Source: AP-15 sp963832875
Lineage (GTDB): Bacteria; Pseudomonadota; Alphaproteobacteria; ATCC43930; CGMCC-115725
Assembly: GCA_963832875.1 (NCBI GenBank)
Contig: CAWHWB010000010.1
Location: 124,001-188,000 of the forward strand
DNA length: 64,000 nt
Direction: 5' to 3'
The translations under genes and the position numbers were made by a program. Below, in pieces: positions 26,973 to 35,159 of this stretch (position 1 is its first letter; every line of letters starts with the position of its first letter). The notes beneath the pieces were generated by a model. The model ran no database searches. It saw only the letters and a program-made list of their open reading frames with translations, and was not told where the DNA came from.

Positions 26973-28481
26973 GTGAACAGGATGGGTTTCTCGCAGCGGC
27001 TGGAGTTGCGGCAGTCGCAGACGCTGGTGATGACCCCGCAGCTGCAGCAGGCGATCAAGATGCTGCAGCTCTCCAACCTTGAACTGACCGATTTCGTCGA
27101 TGCCGAAATCCAGCAGAATCCGCTGCTCGAACGGCGCGAGGGAAGCGGCGACGAAACGTTCTCCGTCGGTGATTCGAGGCCAGCCGAGGAGACCTCCCCG
27201 GCGATCGCGCCGGAGACCCAGCTCGGCGAGTTTACGCCCGACGCCGCCGAGCATTGGCATGCCTCGGCCGGCGCCGACGGCGACGGCTCGGTCGATCTCG
27301 GCGGTGAGCCGCAAATATGGCGAGGCCACAACGGGGTGCTCGGCGCCGACGACCGGCCCGGCTTTGAACAGACGGCCGCGCGGCCGCGCACTTTGCGCGA
27401 GCACGTTCTCGAACAGATCGGCACCGATCTCGCCGACCAGGGCGACCAGCTGATCGCGCTGCACCTGCTCGATCTGATCGACGAACAGGGCTATCTCGGT
27501 GGTCCGCTCGACGGCGTGTCGCTGCTGCTCGGCTGCCCCGCGGCGCGAGTCGAGATGGTTCTCGCCCGGCTTCAGCAGTTCGACCCGCCCGGGATCTTCG
27601 CCCGCGACCTCCCAGAATGCCTGGCGCTCCAATTGCGCGACCGCGACCGGCTCGACCCGGCGATGCAGACCCTGCTCGACCATTTACCGTTGCTCGCGGC
27701 GCGCAACATTCCAGCGCTGATGCGGGTGTGCGAGGTCGATGCCGAGGACGTCATCGAGATGATCGCCGAGATCAAATCGCTCGATCCGCGGCCGGGGCTC
27801 GCTTTCGATCCGCCTCTCGCGCAGACGGTGGTGCCCGACATCATGATGCGCGCCCAGCCTGAAGGCGGTTGGATTGTCGAGCTGAACCCGGACACCCTGC
27901 CGCGGGTGCTGGTCAACAACCGGTATTTTGCCCGGGTCAGCCGGGCGACGCGCAGCAAGGCCGAACGCGATTACCTGACCGAGCGGCTGCAGGCCGCGAA
28001 CTGGCTGGTCAAGTCGCTGCACCAACGGGCCACCACCATCCTCAAGGTCGCCGCGGAAATCGTGCGTCAGCAGGACGCGTTTTTCAGGCGCGGGGTCCAA
28101 TCGTTGCGGCCGCTGATCCTGCGCGACATCGCCGAAGCCATCGGCATGCACGAGAGCACTGTCAGCCGGGTCACCAGCAACAAGTACATGGCCACGCCGC
28201 GCGGTCTTTATGAACTCAAATACTTCTTCACCTCATCGATCCCGGCATCGAGCGGTGGCGACGCCCATTCGGCCGAGGCCGTGCGCCACCGAATTCGCGG
28301 CCTGATCGATGGCGAGGCCGCGGACGCCACCCTCTCCGACGAGCGGATCGTCGAGTTGCTGCAGCGCAACGGCGTGGACATCGCCAGGCGCACCGTCGCC
28401 AAATACCGCGAGGCGATGCGCATTCCGTCGTCGGTCCTGCGCCGGCGCGAAAAGCTGCTCGCGCTGGAGCGGACGAGCTGA
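26973..28481 (+). CDS. rpoN: RNA polymerase sigma-54 factor
   Basis: The alternative sigma factor for -24/-12 promoters, dependent on AAA+ activators. The 502-residue protein has a Gln-rich region I (LELRQSQTLVMTPQLQQAIK), an acidic linker (about residues 55-130), a core-binding domain, the HTH region (MHESTVSRVTSNKYMATPRG), and the RpoN box ARRTVAKYRE at about residues 471-480. The start is GTG at 26973 with GGAG 6 nt upstream; an ATG at 26982 is possible. Its place after lptB and before hpf and ptsN is the standard proteobacterial rpoN cluster. Confidence 0.96.
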   Translation: MNRMGFSQRLELRQSQTLVMTPQLQQAIKMLQLSNLELTDFVDAEIQQNPLLERREGSGDETFSVGDSRPAEETSPAIAPETQLGEFTPDAAEHWHASAGADGDGSVDLGGEPQIWRGHNGVLGADDRPGFEQTAARPRTLREHVLEQIGTDLADQGDQLIALHLLDLIDEQGYLGGPLDGVSLLLGCPAARVEMVLARLQQFDPPGIFARDLPECLALQLRDRDRLDPAMQTLLDHLPLLAARNIPALMRVCEVDAEDVIEMIAEIKSLDPRPGLAFDPPLAQTVVPDIMMRAQPEGGWIVELNPDTLPRVLVNNRYFARVSRATRSKAERDYLTERLQAANWLVKSLHQRATTILKVAAEIVRQQDAFFRRGVQSLRPLILRDIAEAIGMHESTVSRVTSNKYMATPRGLYELKYFFTSSIPASSGGDAHSAEAVRHRIRGLIDGEAADATLSDERIVELLQRNGVDIARRTVAKYREAMRIPSSVLRRREKLLALERTS

Positions 28482-28622
28482 GGATCGGCCACGCCCAGCG
28501 GTATTGACGCATCGGCAGGGGACGCCTAGCGTACGTCAATTGATCGCGGTATGGGGCGTTCCCTATCTCGCCTGCGGGAAGCCGAGCCGCAGCTCGGCCT
28601 GGTGGAAGAGGCAATCAGGTCA

Positions 28623-29238
28623 ATGCAGCTGACGTTGACGGGAAAGCAGGTCGATGTCAGCGCTGCGCTGCGCCGGCAGGTCGAAATCCAGCCTCGATTC
28701 CATTCTGGAGAAATATTTCAAGACCGCGATCGAAGCCCACGTCGTCGTCTGTAGAGAAGCGCACCTGGTTCGGGCCGAAATTTCTCTGCGCATCGGCCGC
28801 GGGATCGTGGTCAACGCCGGCGCCGCGGCCGGCGACGGCTATGCTGCCTTCGACGCGGCGGCCGAGCGCGTCGCCAAGCAGCTACGACGCTACAAGCGGC
28901 GCCTTCGCGATCACCACGCCAAAGCCCGCGAACCGGCCGAGGTCGTAGAAACTGCGCGGGACGCGGTCTTGGCGCCGGTCGTCGAGGAGACTGAGGAGAT
29001 CGGGGAGGAGAGTTCGGCCGGCGGATCGGCGGTCATCGCCGAGATCAGCACCGAGCTGCCGCGGCTGACGGTTGGCGAAGCGGCAATGCGCATGGACCTC
29101 GCTGACGCGCCGGTGCTGCTGTTCCGCAATCGCTCGCACGGCGAGCTCAACCTCGTCTACCGGCGCGCCGATGGAAATATCGGCTGGATCGATCCGGAAC
29201 TCGACCCCGCGCGGCGCCCCCCTCAGCGCCAGGCTTGA
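28623..29238 (+). pseudogene. hpf: Long-form ribosome hibernation promoting factor, frameshifted near the N-terminus
   Basis: HPF binds the 30S decoding centre and dimerises ribosomes in stationary phase. The first frame starts at 28623 with MQLTLTGKQVDVSAALRRQV, a standard HPF beginning. After about 20 codons the match continues in another frame: SSLDSILEKYFKTAIEAHVV, AEISLRIGRG, YAAFDAAAERVAKQLRRYKRR. That frame also carries the C-terminal dimerisation domain (APVLLFRNRSHGELNLVYRR) up to 29238. One extra A in the AAA at 28684-28686 accounts for the shift. The gene would otherwise encode about 204 residues, a normal long HPF. It lies between rpoN and ptsN as usual. Error or mutation cannot be told apart here. 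Confidence 0.87.
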
Positions 29239-29369
29239 ACGCGCGCGATTGCTGATGGCTGAGCCTGTCCTCTTTCAGTCGGCAACCGCTGAGGCCCGCC
29301 GTCCTTGCGGCACCGCCGCGCTCGACCCGGACCGGCGTTGAGGGCTTCAAGGGAGCGCCGCGCCAAGCG

Positions 29370-29834
29370 ATGGAGATTGCCGATCTGATTACGCCGAGAA
29401 GCGTCGTGGCCCAGTTGCGCGCGGCCAACAAAAGGCAGGCGCTCCAGGAGCTGGCCAAGCGGGCCGCCACGCTGACCGGGGTCGACGAGCGGATGATCTA
29501 CGATATCCTGATCGAACGCGAGCGGCTGGGAACCACCGGCATCGGAATGGGCATCGGCATTCCGCACGGCAAACTCCCCGGCCTCGACAAGCTCTACGGT
29601 ATTTTCGCGCGGCTCGAGCGGCCGATCCCGTTCGAGGCGATCGACGACCAACCGGTCGATCTGATCTTCCTGCTGCTGGCCCCGGAGACTGCCGGAGCGG
29701 ACCATCTGAAGGCCCTCGCCCGCGTCTCGCGGCTGTTGCGCGACCGGGCTGTGTGCGACAAGCTACGGGGCACCGACAGCGCGGATGCGCTCTATGCTCT
29801 GTTGACCGATCTGACCGCGAGCGACGCCACCTGA
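29370..29834 (+). CDS. ptsN: PTS IIA-like nitrogen regulatory protein (EIIA-Ntr)
   Basis: This protein receives phosphate from NPr/EI-Ntr and regulates potassium transport and stress responses. The 154-residue protein has the PTS EIIA type-2 fold. The phosphorylation site is GIGIPHGKLPGL with His66, and the C-terminal segment LIFLLLAPETAGADHLKAL is conserved. It is the last gene of the kdsD-lpt-rpoN-hpf-ptsN string, 131 nt after hpf. It converges with the DUF1150 gene. Confidence 0.95.
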   Translation: MEIADLITPRSVVAQLRAANKRQALQELAKRAATLTGVDERMIYDILIERERLGTTGIGMGIGIPHGKLPGLDKLYGIFARLERPIPFEAIDDQPVDLIFLLLAPETAGADHLKALARVSRLLRDRAVCDKLRGTDSADALYALLTDLTASDAT

Positions 29835-29856
29835 CACCCTCGGCCGCCTAACTTTC

Positions 29857-30072
29857 TCAGTGGACACTCAACGGCTCGAGATCGTGCTGACGCACCATCG
29901 CGAACGCGACATCGCGATCGGGCATCACCGCGATTTGCGTACCGTCCGCCGCATGCACGGCGTAGCCGGGCGTCTGATCGACCACGACCGCCTTGATGTA
30001 GGCGAGGTCTTGCATGCCGAAGAGCGCCAGTTCGCGCGCCGACATCTGCCGAATTCGTTCGAGCCTTTCCAT
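29857..30072 (-). CDS. Small DUF1150-family protein
   Basis: A 71-residue protein beginning MERLERIRQMSARELALFGM and containing LAYIKAVVVDQTPGYAVHAA and IAVMPDRDVAFAMVRQHDLE. This pattern fits the DUF1150 family found in alphaproteobacteria, usually beside small heat-shock genes. Function is unknown. The start at 30072 has AAGGAAGG upstream. It lies 41 nt downstream of the sHsp gene on the same strand, so co-expression with it is likely. Confidence 0.8.
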   Translation of the reverse strand: MERLERIRQMSARELALFGMQDLAYIKAVVVDQTPGYAVHAADGTQIAVMPDRDVAFAMVRQHDLEPLSVH

Positions 30073-30113
30073 TCGGATCCTTCCTTGCAGGGCTGGGAAG
30101 CCGCCGCGCTTCG

Positions 30114-30563
30114 TTAGCCGCGCGAGCCGTGCGCGCCGCCGCCGCGGTCGGCGAGGGCACTCCTGATCTCGACCGTGCGCACCTTCGCCTCGATCTCGGG
30201 CCGGACGAGATCGATGTGGAGGAGCCCATTGTCGAGCCATGAGCCGCTGACCTCGATCCCTTCCGCCAGAACAAAGGAACGCTGAAACTGACGCGCGGCA
30301 ATGCCGCGGTGCAGATAGACACGCTCGGTGTCGTCAGCCTGCTTGCCGCGCACGACGAGTTGGTTATCCTCGACCGTGATGGCCAAGTCGCCCGTGGTAA
30401 ACCCAGCAACCGCCAGAGTGATCCGCAACGCGTTTTCGCCGAGCTGCTCGATATTGTATGGCGGATATCCATCGCTCGAGATTTTGCTGACCCGATCGAG
30501 CGCCCGCTCGAAATGGTCGAAGCCCAAGAGCAAGGGCGAATTGAATAGCGACAGCCTGGACAT
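30114..30563 (-). CDS. Small heat-shock protein, Hsp20/alpha-crystallin family (IbpA-like)
   Basis: An ATP-independent holdase that binds unfolding proteins. The 149-residue protein starts MSRLSLFNSPLLLGFDHFER, typical of IbpA-like sHsps in this class. The alpha-crystallin domain includes YPPYNIEQLGENALRITLAV, ITVEDNQLVVRGKQ, YLHRGIAARQFQRSFVLAEG and GLLHIDLVRPE. The start at 30563 sits just after a hairpin (30568-30589) that covers the ribosome-binding site, consistent with translational heat control. The downstream DUF1150 gene is probably in the same transcript. Confidence 0.93.
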   Translation of the reverse strand: MSRLSLFNSPLLLGFDHFERALDRVSKISSDGYPPYNIEQLGENALRITLAVAGFTTGDLAITVEDNQLVVRGKQADDTERVYLHRGIAARQFQRSFVLAEGIEVSGSWLDNGLLHIDLVRPEIEAKVRTVEIRSALADRGGGAHGSRG

Positions 30564-30567
30564 CCCT

Positions 30568-30589
30568 TTTCTCCTCGGCGAGCGAGAAA
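30568..30589 (-). promoter_or_regulatory. Candidate RNA thermometer hairpin over the sHsp ribosome-binding site
   Basis: In the 5' leader the RNA would fold as UUUCUC, bulged G, CUC, loop GCC, GAG, GAGAAA: nine pairs with one bulge. The 3' strand GAGGAGAAA contains the Shine-Dalgarno sequence and ends 5 nt before the AUG. Sequestration that melts with heat is the mode of control known for sHsp leaders in this class (ROSE-type). I see the complementarity directly; the thermometer function is inferred. Confidence 0.5.
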
Positions 30590-30642
30590 CCACCGGACTG
30601 GCCCACGCGCGGCGCCCGACCGTGGATCACATTGCTGTGCCT

Positions 30643-30672
30643 ATTATTTGGGTTGGGCAAACCGCCGGTCAA
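30643..30672 (-). promoter_or_regulatory. Candidate promoter of the sHsp gene
   Basis: On the minus strand TTGACC (30672-30667), an 18-nt spacer and AATAAT (30648-30643) precede a leader of about 70-75 nt ending in the hairpin at 30568-30589. The -35 part (CTTGACC) would also suit alphaproteobacterial sigma-32. The assignment is from sequence only. Confidence 0.4.
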
Positions 30673-30800
30673 GCAAGCCGCCCGGCCAATCGTCGAGGCT
30701 GGCGGCGGCGATTTTCCAGGACCCGAGAGCTTCTGTCGCGCGTGACCTGCACCATATCCAGCTGCATTGGACCCCGCGGCGGTTGCGAGCGGATCGGGTC

Positions 30801-31748
30801 GTGTCGACAACTGTACGGAATTGGCGCGTCCTCGTGGCGCTGTGTTGCTGCGCGCTTCTGGCTTTCGCTCCGGCGATTGCCGAGGCGCGGGCCGGGGTTT
30901 CCTTTGGCGGCCGGCCGGCGAGCATCGGCAGCCGCGGATCGCGCAGCTGGGAGAACAACGGCGCACAGCCGCTGAACCGCAGTCTGACCCCGTCGCGACC
31001 CTATGCCCAGCCCGGCTTTGCCCCGCGACCAGGCTACCCCGTCTACGGCGGCAGCTTCTTTCAGCGCCATCCGTTCCTGACTGGACTCGCCGGCGGAGCG
31101 TTCGGCTCTTGGCTGTTTGGCCATGGCGCCAATGCGCACGGGATCGGCGACGGAACCGGATCCGCGCTCGGCGTGCTGCTGTGGATCGCCATCATCGCGG
31201 CACTCGTCTGGTTTGCGCTGCGCCTGATGCGGCGCGGGACGGCGTCGTCCGGCTGGTCCGGCGGGGTGGCCGGTCCTATGGCCCGCCCAGGCACGGGCCG
31301 GACCGCGATGTCTGCGGGGCGCGGTCGTGACGTCAACCTCGCCGACGCCGACCTGCAATCCTTCCAGCGGCTGCACGCGGCGATCCAGGACGCCTGGAGC
31401 GGCGGCGACCTAGCACGCCTGCAGCGGCTGACGACGCCCGAGATGCTGAGCCATTTTTCGCAAGAGCTGGCCCGCAACACCAATCGCGGTCTGCGCAACG
31501 TCGTCGCCGACGTGCAGCTGCTCAACGGCGAGCTGAACGAAAGCTGGGAGGAGCGCGACCGGCAATACGCGACAGCCTTTCTGCGCTGGCGTGCGATCGA
31601 TTATGTGGTCCGCCTGGCGGCCTCGCCGGCAGACCGCGACAATGTCGTCGGCGGCGATCCGCGCGTGCCGGTCGAAACCGAGGAGGTGTGGACCTTTGTG
31701 CGGCCACGGGGCAGCGACTGGCTGCTCTCCGCAGTCCAGCAGGTCTGA
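30801..31748 (+). CDS. Tim44-like domain membrane-anchored protein
   Basis: A 315-residue protein with an N-terminal signal or anchor (VLVALCCCALLAFAPAIAEA). A Gly/Arg/Pro-rich segment (FGGRPASIGSRGSRSWENN) follows, and then a membrane segment (VLLWIAIIAALVWFALRLM) at about residues 125-145. The C-terminal Tim44-like domain is marked by SFQRLHAAIQDAWSGGDLAR, LTTPEMLSHF and EEVWTFVRPRGSDWLLSAVQ. The domain resembles that of mitochondrial TIM44; the bacterial role is not established. I chose the GTG at 30801 because it places the hydrophobic segment at the N-terminus. Its end is 10 nt from the convergent hypothetical gene. Confidence 0.83.
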   Translation: MSTTVRNWRVLVALCCCALLAFAPAIAEARAGVSFGGRPASIGSRGSRSWENNGAQPLNRSLTPSRPYAQPGFAPRPGYPVYGGSFFQRHPFLTGLAGGAFGSWLFGHGANAHGIGDGTGSALGVLLWIAIIAALVWFALRLMRRGTASSGWSGGVAGPMARPGTGRTAMSAGRGRDVNLADADLQSFQRLHAAIQDAWSGGDLARLQRLTTPEMLSHFSQELARNTNRGLRNVVADVQLLNGELNESWEERDRQYATAFLRWRAIDYVVRLAASPADRDNVVGGDPRVPVETEEVWTFVRPRGSDWLLSAVQQV

Positions 31749-31758
31749 GCGCGCGAGG

Positions 31759-32124
31759 TTATTGCCGCAGTCCGCGGATGCGCGGATCCCCTTGCCCTGG
31801 GGTGTCCTGCGCCTCGAAGCCGAACCGCTGGGCGGCCTCGACCACGTCATGCAAAAATTGCTCATATTCGGCGCGCAAAGCCGAAACGGGCCGGTCTCCC
31901 GCTTGCCGGTGCGGCGCCAGAAACGGGGCAGCGGCGGCCTCGCCGACCTGCCGGCTGCCCGGCTCCAGATCGAACTCTCCGTTGTTGCCCGGAGCCGACA
32001 AGACTCGCACTCCGCGCAGCACCGTCGTCGAAGCGAGGTCGTTTTGTGCGGCGTCTGCGGCAAAGGCTTCGGCCGGATAAATCCGCTCCAAGAGGGCGCG
32101 ATCGTCGATTTTTGCTCTGGCCAT
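31759..32124 (-). CDS. Hypothetical protein downstream of hemF
   Basis: A 121-residue product I do not recognise. It starts MARAKIDDRALLERIYPAEA and contains FDLEPGSRQVGEAAAAPFLA and a C-terminal helix-like stretch (ALRAEYEQFLHDVVEAAQRF). No signal peptide or membrane segment is visible. It lies 49 nt after the hemF stop on the same strand and probably belongs to the trmL-hemF transcript. The compact frame and operon position support a real gene; the function is unknown. Confidence 0.5.
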   Translation of the reverse strand: MARAKIDDRALLERIYPAEAFAADAAQNDLASTTVLRGVRVLSAPGNNGEFDLEPGSRQVGEAAAAPFLAPHRQAGDRPVSALRAEYEQFLHDVVEAAQRFGFEAQDTPGQGDPRIRGLRQ

Positions 32125-32173
32125 GGCTCGCCCGTCGCCAACACCCGCCGCGGCCCGGCGTTCCGAACTCGGA

Positions 32174-33052
32174 TCAGGGCCAGGCGGCCACGGGCGGCAG
32201 CGACATCAGTATCGCCTCGACATTGCCGCCGGTCTTGAGCCCAAATCTGGTACCGCGGTCGTAGAGCAGGTTGAACTCGACATAGCGGCCGCGGCGGACG
32301 AGCTGGTGATGGCGCTGCTCGGCGGTCCAGGGTAGCCGCATCCGCGACTGCACGATCCCCGGATAGACGCCGAGAAACGCCTCGCCGACCGCCCGCACAA
32401 AGGCAAAGTCCCGCTCCCAATCGCCGCTGTCCAGATAATCGAAAAAAATCCCGCCGGCGCCGCGCGCCTCGCCGCGGTGCTCGAGGAAGAAATATTCGTC
32501 GCACCACGCCTTGAAGCGCGCATGGCATTCCGGGTCATAGCCGGCGCAGGCTGCGGCCAGAGCCGCGTGAAACCTCTCCTCCAACGCCGCGTCGGGATAG
32601 ATCGGCGTCAGGTCGCTGCCGCCGCCGAACCAGGCTTTCTCGGTGACGATGTGCCGGGTGTTCAGGTGCACCGCCGGCACCAGCGGCGAACACGGATGCG
32701 CGACGAGCGAAATGCCGCCGGCCCAAAAGCGCGGGTCCGCGGCGGCGCCGGGGATGTCGCTGCGAAACTCGGGCGAGAATTCGCCCAGCACCGCCGAGAT
32801 GTTGACCCCGACTTTTTCGAAGACTCGTCCGCGCATGATCGCGGTGGTGCCGCCGCCGCCGCCCGGCCGTTCCCACAGGGTGCGCTCGAAGCGGCCGGCC
32901 GGGGCCGCCTCCGGACGCTCCGCGGCCAATTCGTCCTCGATCGCCTCGAAAGCCGAGCAGATGCGGTCGCGCAGCGCAGAAAACCAAGCGGCAGCGTGCT
33001 CGCAGCGCTCGGGGTGCGGGGGGAAGGCCGCGGCAGCCGGGGCTATGCTCAT
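32174..33052 (-). CDS. hemF: Oxygen-dependent coproporphyrinogen III oxidase
   Basis: The enzyme decarboxylates coproporphyrinogen III to protoporphyrinogen IX using O2, in haem synthesis. The 292-residue protein carries the HemF signatures FGGGSDLTPIYPDA, HRGEARGAGGIFFDYLDSGD and RGRYVEFNLLYDRGTRFGLK. Length is normal. The ATG at 33052 overlaps the trmL stop (ATGA), so translation is coupled. The longer open frame upstream overlaps trmL and was rejected. The nearby bc1 genes make haem supply and respiratory proteins neighbours. Confidence 0.97.
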   Translation of the reverse strand: MSIAPAAAAFPPHPERCEHAAAWFSALRDRICSAFEAIEDELAAERPEAAPAGRFERTLWERPGGGGGTTAIMRGRVFEKVGVNISAVLGEFSPEFRSDIPGAAADPRFWAGGISLVAHPCSPLVPAVHLNTRHIVTEKAWFGGGSDLTPIYPDAALEERFHAALAAACAGYDPECHARFKAWCDEYFFLEHRGEARGAGGIFFDYLDSGDWERDFAFVRAVGEAFLGVYPGIVQSRMRLPWTAEQRHHQLVRRGRYVEFNLLYDRGTRFGLKTGGNVEAILMSLPPVAAWP

Positions 33053-33519
33053 GGCTCGGTAAACTGGGCGGTCTGCCGCAACCCTTCTGCGAGCGCCATG
33101 GCGCCGGCGAGGGCGACGTTGAGGGAGCGGGCCGGAGGACGCAACGGGATCGCGATGCGCGCCGCGACGGCCTCGTGCACCGTCGGCGGAACTCCGGCGC
33201 TCTCCCGGCCGAGCAGGATCGTGTCGTCGCGCTCGAACGCAAAGCGGTGCAGCGCCACGTCGCCCGATGTCGTCATCAGCACGAGCCGCGAGCGGGGATC
33301 TCGAGCCCCGAGAAAGGCCGTCCAAGACGCGTGGCGGACGATCGGACAAAAGGCCGCGTAGTCGAGCCCCACTCGTTTCAGACGACGGTCGTCGAGCAAG
33401 AAGCCGCACGGCTCGATCACGTCCACAGAAACACCGAAACAGGCGGCAAGCCGCAGCACCGCCCCCGTATTCTGGGGTATGTCCGGCTCGAACAGGGCGA
33501 GGCGCAATCCAATTTTCAC
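33049..33519 (-). CDS. trmL: tRNA (cytidine/uridine-2'-O-)-methyltransferase TrmL
   Basis: A SPOUT-class enzyme that methylates the wobble nucleotide of tRNA-Leu isoacceptors. Signatures are LRLALFEPDIPQNTGAVLRL at the N-terminus, LLGRESAGVPP in the knot, and RSLNVALAGAMALAEGLRQT at the end. Family members start just before LRLALF, so I chose the GTG at 33519 (156 residues). An in-frame ATG at 33594 or 33615 would add sequence without family similarity. It overlaps hemF by 4 nt and is divergent from the bc1 genes. Confidence 0.9.
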   Translation of the reverse strand: MKIGLRLALFEPDIPQNTGAVLRLAACFGVSVDVIEPCGFLLDDRRLKRVGLDYAAFCPIVRHASWTAFLGARDPRSRLVLMTTSGDVALHRFAFERDDTILLGRESAGVPPTVHEAVAARIAIPLRPPARSLNVALAGAMALAEGLRQTAQFTEP

Positions 33520-33691
33520 AGAAATCACGTCACACCAGGCTCTTTGGCGCGTCCAAATTACATCGGTTTGCGCAGCCGTCGCTTTGCCGCCCATTTCTGC
33601 GGCAGTCTGTCGCATAGTTCGCCTTCTTCAACAGTATAGCTTCCGGCGACGGTCGCGGGCGGGGGGCCAGCCCGGAGCAACGAGGTTATGA

Positions 33692-33895
33692 ATGGCCGAT
33701 TTGGCACGCCAGCATATTGCCGACGCGCGTCCCGGCGCGTCCCGCCGCGAACTCGGCCGCGCCGGCGGCCGGCTCTGCTGCGACCGCGCCTTGGTCTATG
33801 CTGCGCAAAAGCGCATGCTTTGGGGCCGGGTGGTTGGCAATTTTACCACCCCACCCGGTCAATTCATCGGCCACACCCCGATCGGGATCGGCTAG
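33692..33895 (+). CDS. Short ORF in the place of petA (Rieske); possible internally deleted relic
   Basis: A 67-codon frame starting MADLARQHIADARPGASRRE and ending TTPPGQFIGHTPIGIG, 9 nt before petB. Bacterial bc1 operons normally begin with the Rieske iron-sulfur subunit here. The ending resembles the usual Rieske C-terminus (a PP...F...T.I.IG pattern before the stop). The start MAD...RRE is also like Rieske N-termini before their membrane helix. The two [2Fe-2S] motifs (CTHLGC, CPCHGS) and the helix are absent from every frame of 33616-33904. It may be a deletion relic, an assembly collapse, or an unrelated small ORF. Confidence 0.35.
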   Translation: MADLARQHIADARPGASRRELGRAGGRLCCDRALVYAAQKRMLWGRVVGNFTTPPGQFIGHTPIGIG

Positions 33896-33904
33896 GAGAG
33901 CGCG

Positions 33905-35152
33905 ATGGCCGACACTCATCTCGGCGCCGGACGCCGGATCATTCGCTGGATCGATTATCGGCTGCCGTTCGTGGCGATGCTGGAGCACGAGCTCTACGAC
34001 TATCCAACTCCGCGCAACCTCAGCTATTGGTGGAATTTCGGATCGCTCGCCGGGATCATGCTGGTGGTGATGATCGTCACCGGGGTGTTTTTGGCGATGC
34101 AGTACACCCCGAGCGCGGCTCAGGCCTTCGACTCGGTCCAGCACATCATGCGCGACGTCAATTATGGCTGGGTGATGCGCTACGCCCATGAAAACGGGGC
34201 GTCGATGTTCTTCGCGATCGTCTATATCCATATTTTCCGCGGGCTTTATTACGGTTCATACAAGCAGCCGCGCGAATTTCTGTGGATGCTCGGCGTCATC
34301 ATCCTACTGCTGATGATGGCCACCGCTTTTATGGGCTATGTGCTACCTTGGGGGCAGATGAGCTATTGGGCCGCCACCGTCATCACCAACCTGTTCTCGG
34401 CATTGCCGGTAATCGGCCATCCGATCGTGACGTTTTTGTGGGGCGGGTTCAATGTCGGCGATCCGACCCTGCACCGGTTCTACGCGCTGCACTATCTTTT
34501 GCCCTTCGTCATCGTCTTCGTTGTGCTGCTGCACCTGATCGCCTTGCACCGCTTCGGCTCCAACAATCCGCTCGGGATCGATGTGAAGGGGCCGCAGGAC
34601 AGCCTGCCGTTCCACCCCTACTACACGATCAAGGATTTGTTTGGTCTTAGCGTGTTTTTGTTGATCTACGCCTTTTTCGTCTTCTATGCGCCGAACTTTC
34701 TCGGTGATCCGCAGAATGCCATTCCGGCAAATTCGCTGCAGACGCCGCCGGAAATCGTGCCCGAATGGTATTTCCTGCCGTTCTACGCGATCCTGCGGTC
34801 GATACCAAGCAAGCTTTCCGGCGTGCTGTTGCTGGCCTCTTCGATCCTGGTGCTGTTCGTTCTGCCCTGGCTCGACACCTCGCCGGTGCGCAGCGCCCGG
34901 TTCCGGCCGGTCTATAAATGGGTGTTCTGGCTGCTGGTGATCGCGGTGTTGGCGCTCGGCTGGGTCGGCGCTCATCCGCCCGAAGGCATCGTCATCACCA
35001 TCGGGCGGATCGCAACCTTCTACTATTTCTTCCACTTCCTCGTTCTGTTCCCTCTGATCGGCAAGCTGGAACGACCGCGCCCATTGCCGGCGAGCATCGG
35101 CACCCCGGTGCTGGAAAGCGGGTCGCGGCTGGGCCGCGCCGGCGCGGAGTAG
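33905..35152 (+). CDS. petB: Ubiquinol-cytochrome c reductase cytochrome b subunit
   Basis: The membrane core of the bc1 complex, which oxidises ubiquinol and pumps charge by the Q cycle. The 415-residue protein has eight or more membrane helices. The two haem-ligand His pairs lie in HENGASMFFAIVYIHIFRG and HYLLPFVIVFVVLLHLIALH. The Qo-site PEWY motif is in IVPEWYFLPFYAILRSIP. GGAGAG lies just before the start. Full length and no missing motif suggest it is under selection. petC follows after 7 nt; the Rieske gene that usually precedes it is not intact here. Confidence 0.97.
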   Translation: MADTHLGAGRRIIRWIDYRLPFVAMLEHELYDYPTPRNLSYWWNFGSLAGIMLVVMIVTGVFLAMQYTPSAAQAFDSVQHIMRDVNYGWVMRYAHENGASMFFAIVYIHIFRGLYYGSYKQPREFLWMLGVIILLLMMATAFMGYVLPWGQMSYWAATVITNLFSALPVIGHPIVTFLWGGFNVGDPTLHRFYALHYLLPFVIVFVVLLHLIALHRFGSNNPLGIDVKGPQDSLPFHPYYTIKDLFGLSVFLLIYAFFVFYAPNFLGDPQNAIPANSLQTPPEIVPEWYFLPFYAILRSIPSKLSGVLLLASSILVLFVLPWLDTSPVRSARFRPVYKWVFWLLVIAVLALGWVGAHPPEGIVITIGRIATFYYFFHFLVLFPLIGKLERPRPLPASIGTPVLESGSRLGRAGAE

Positions 35153-35159
35153 CCGGCAG

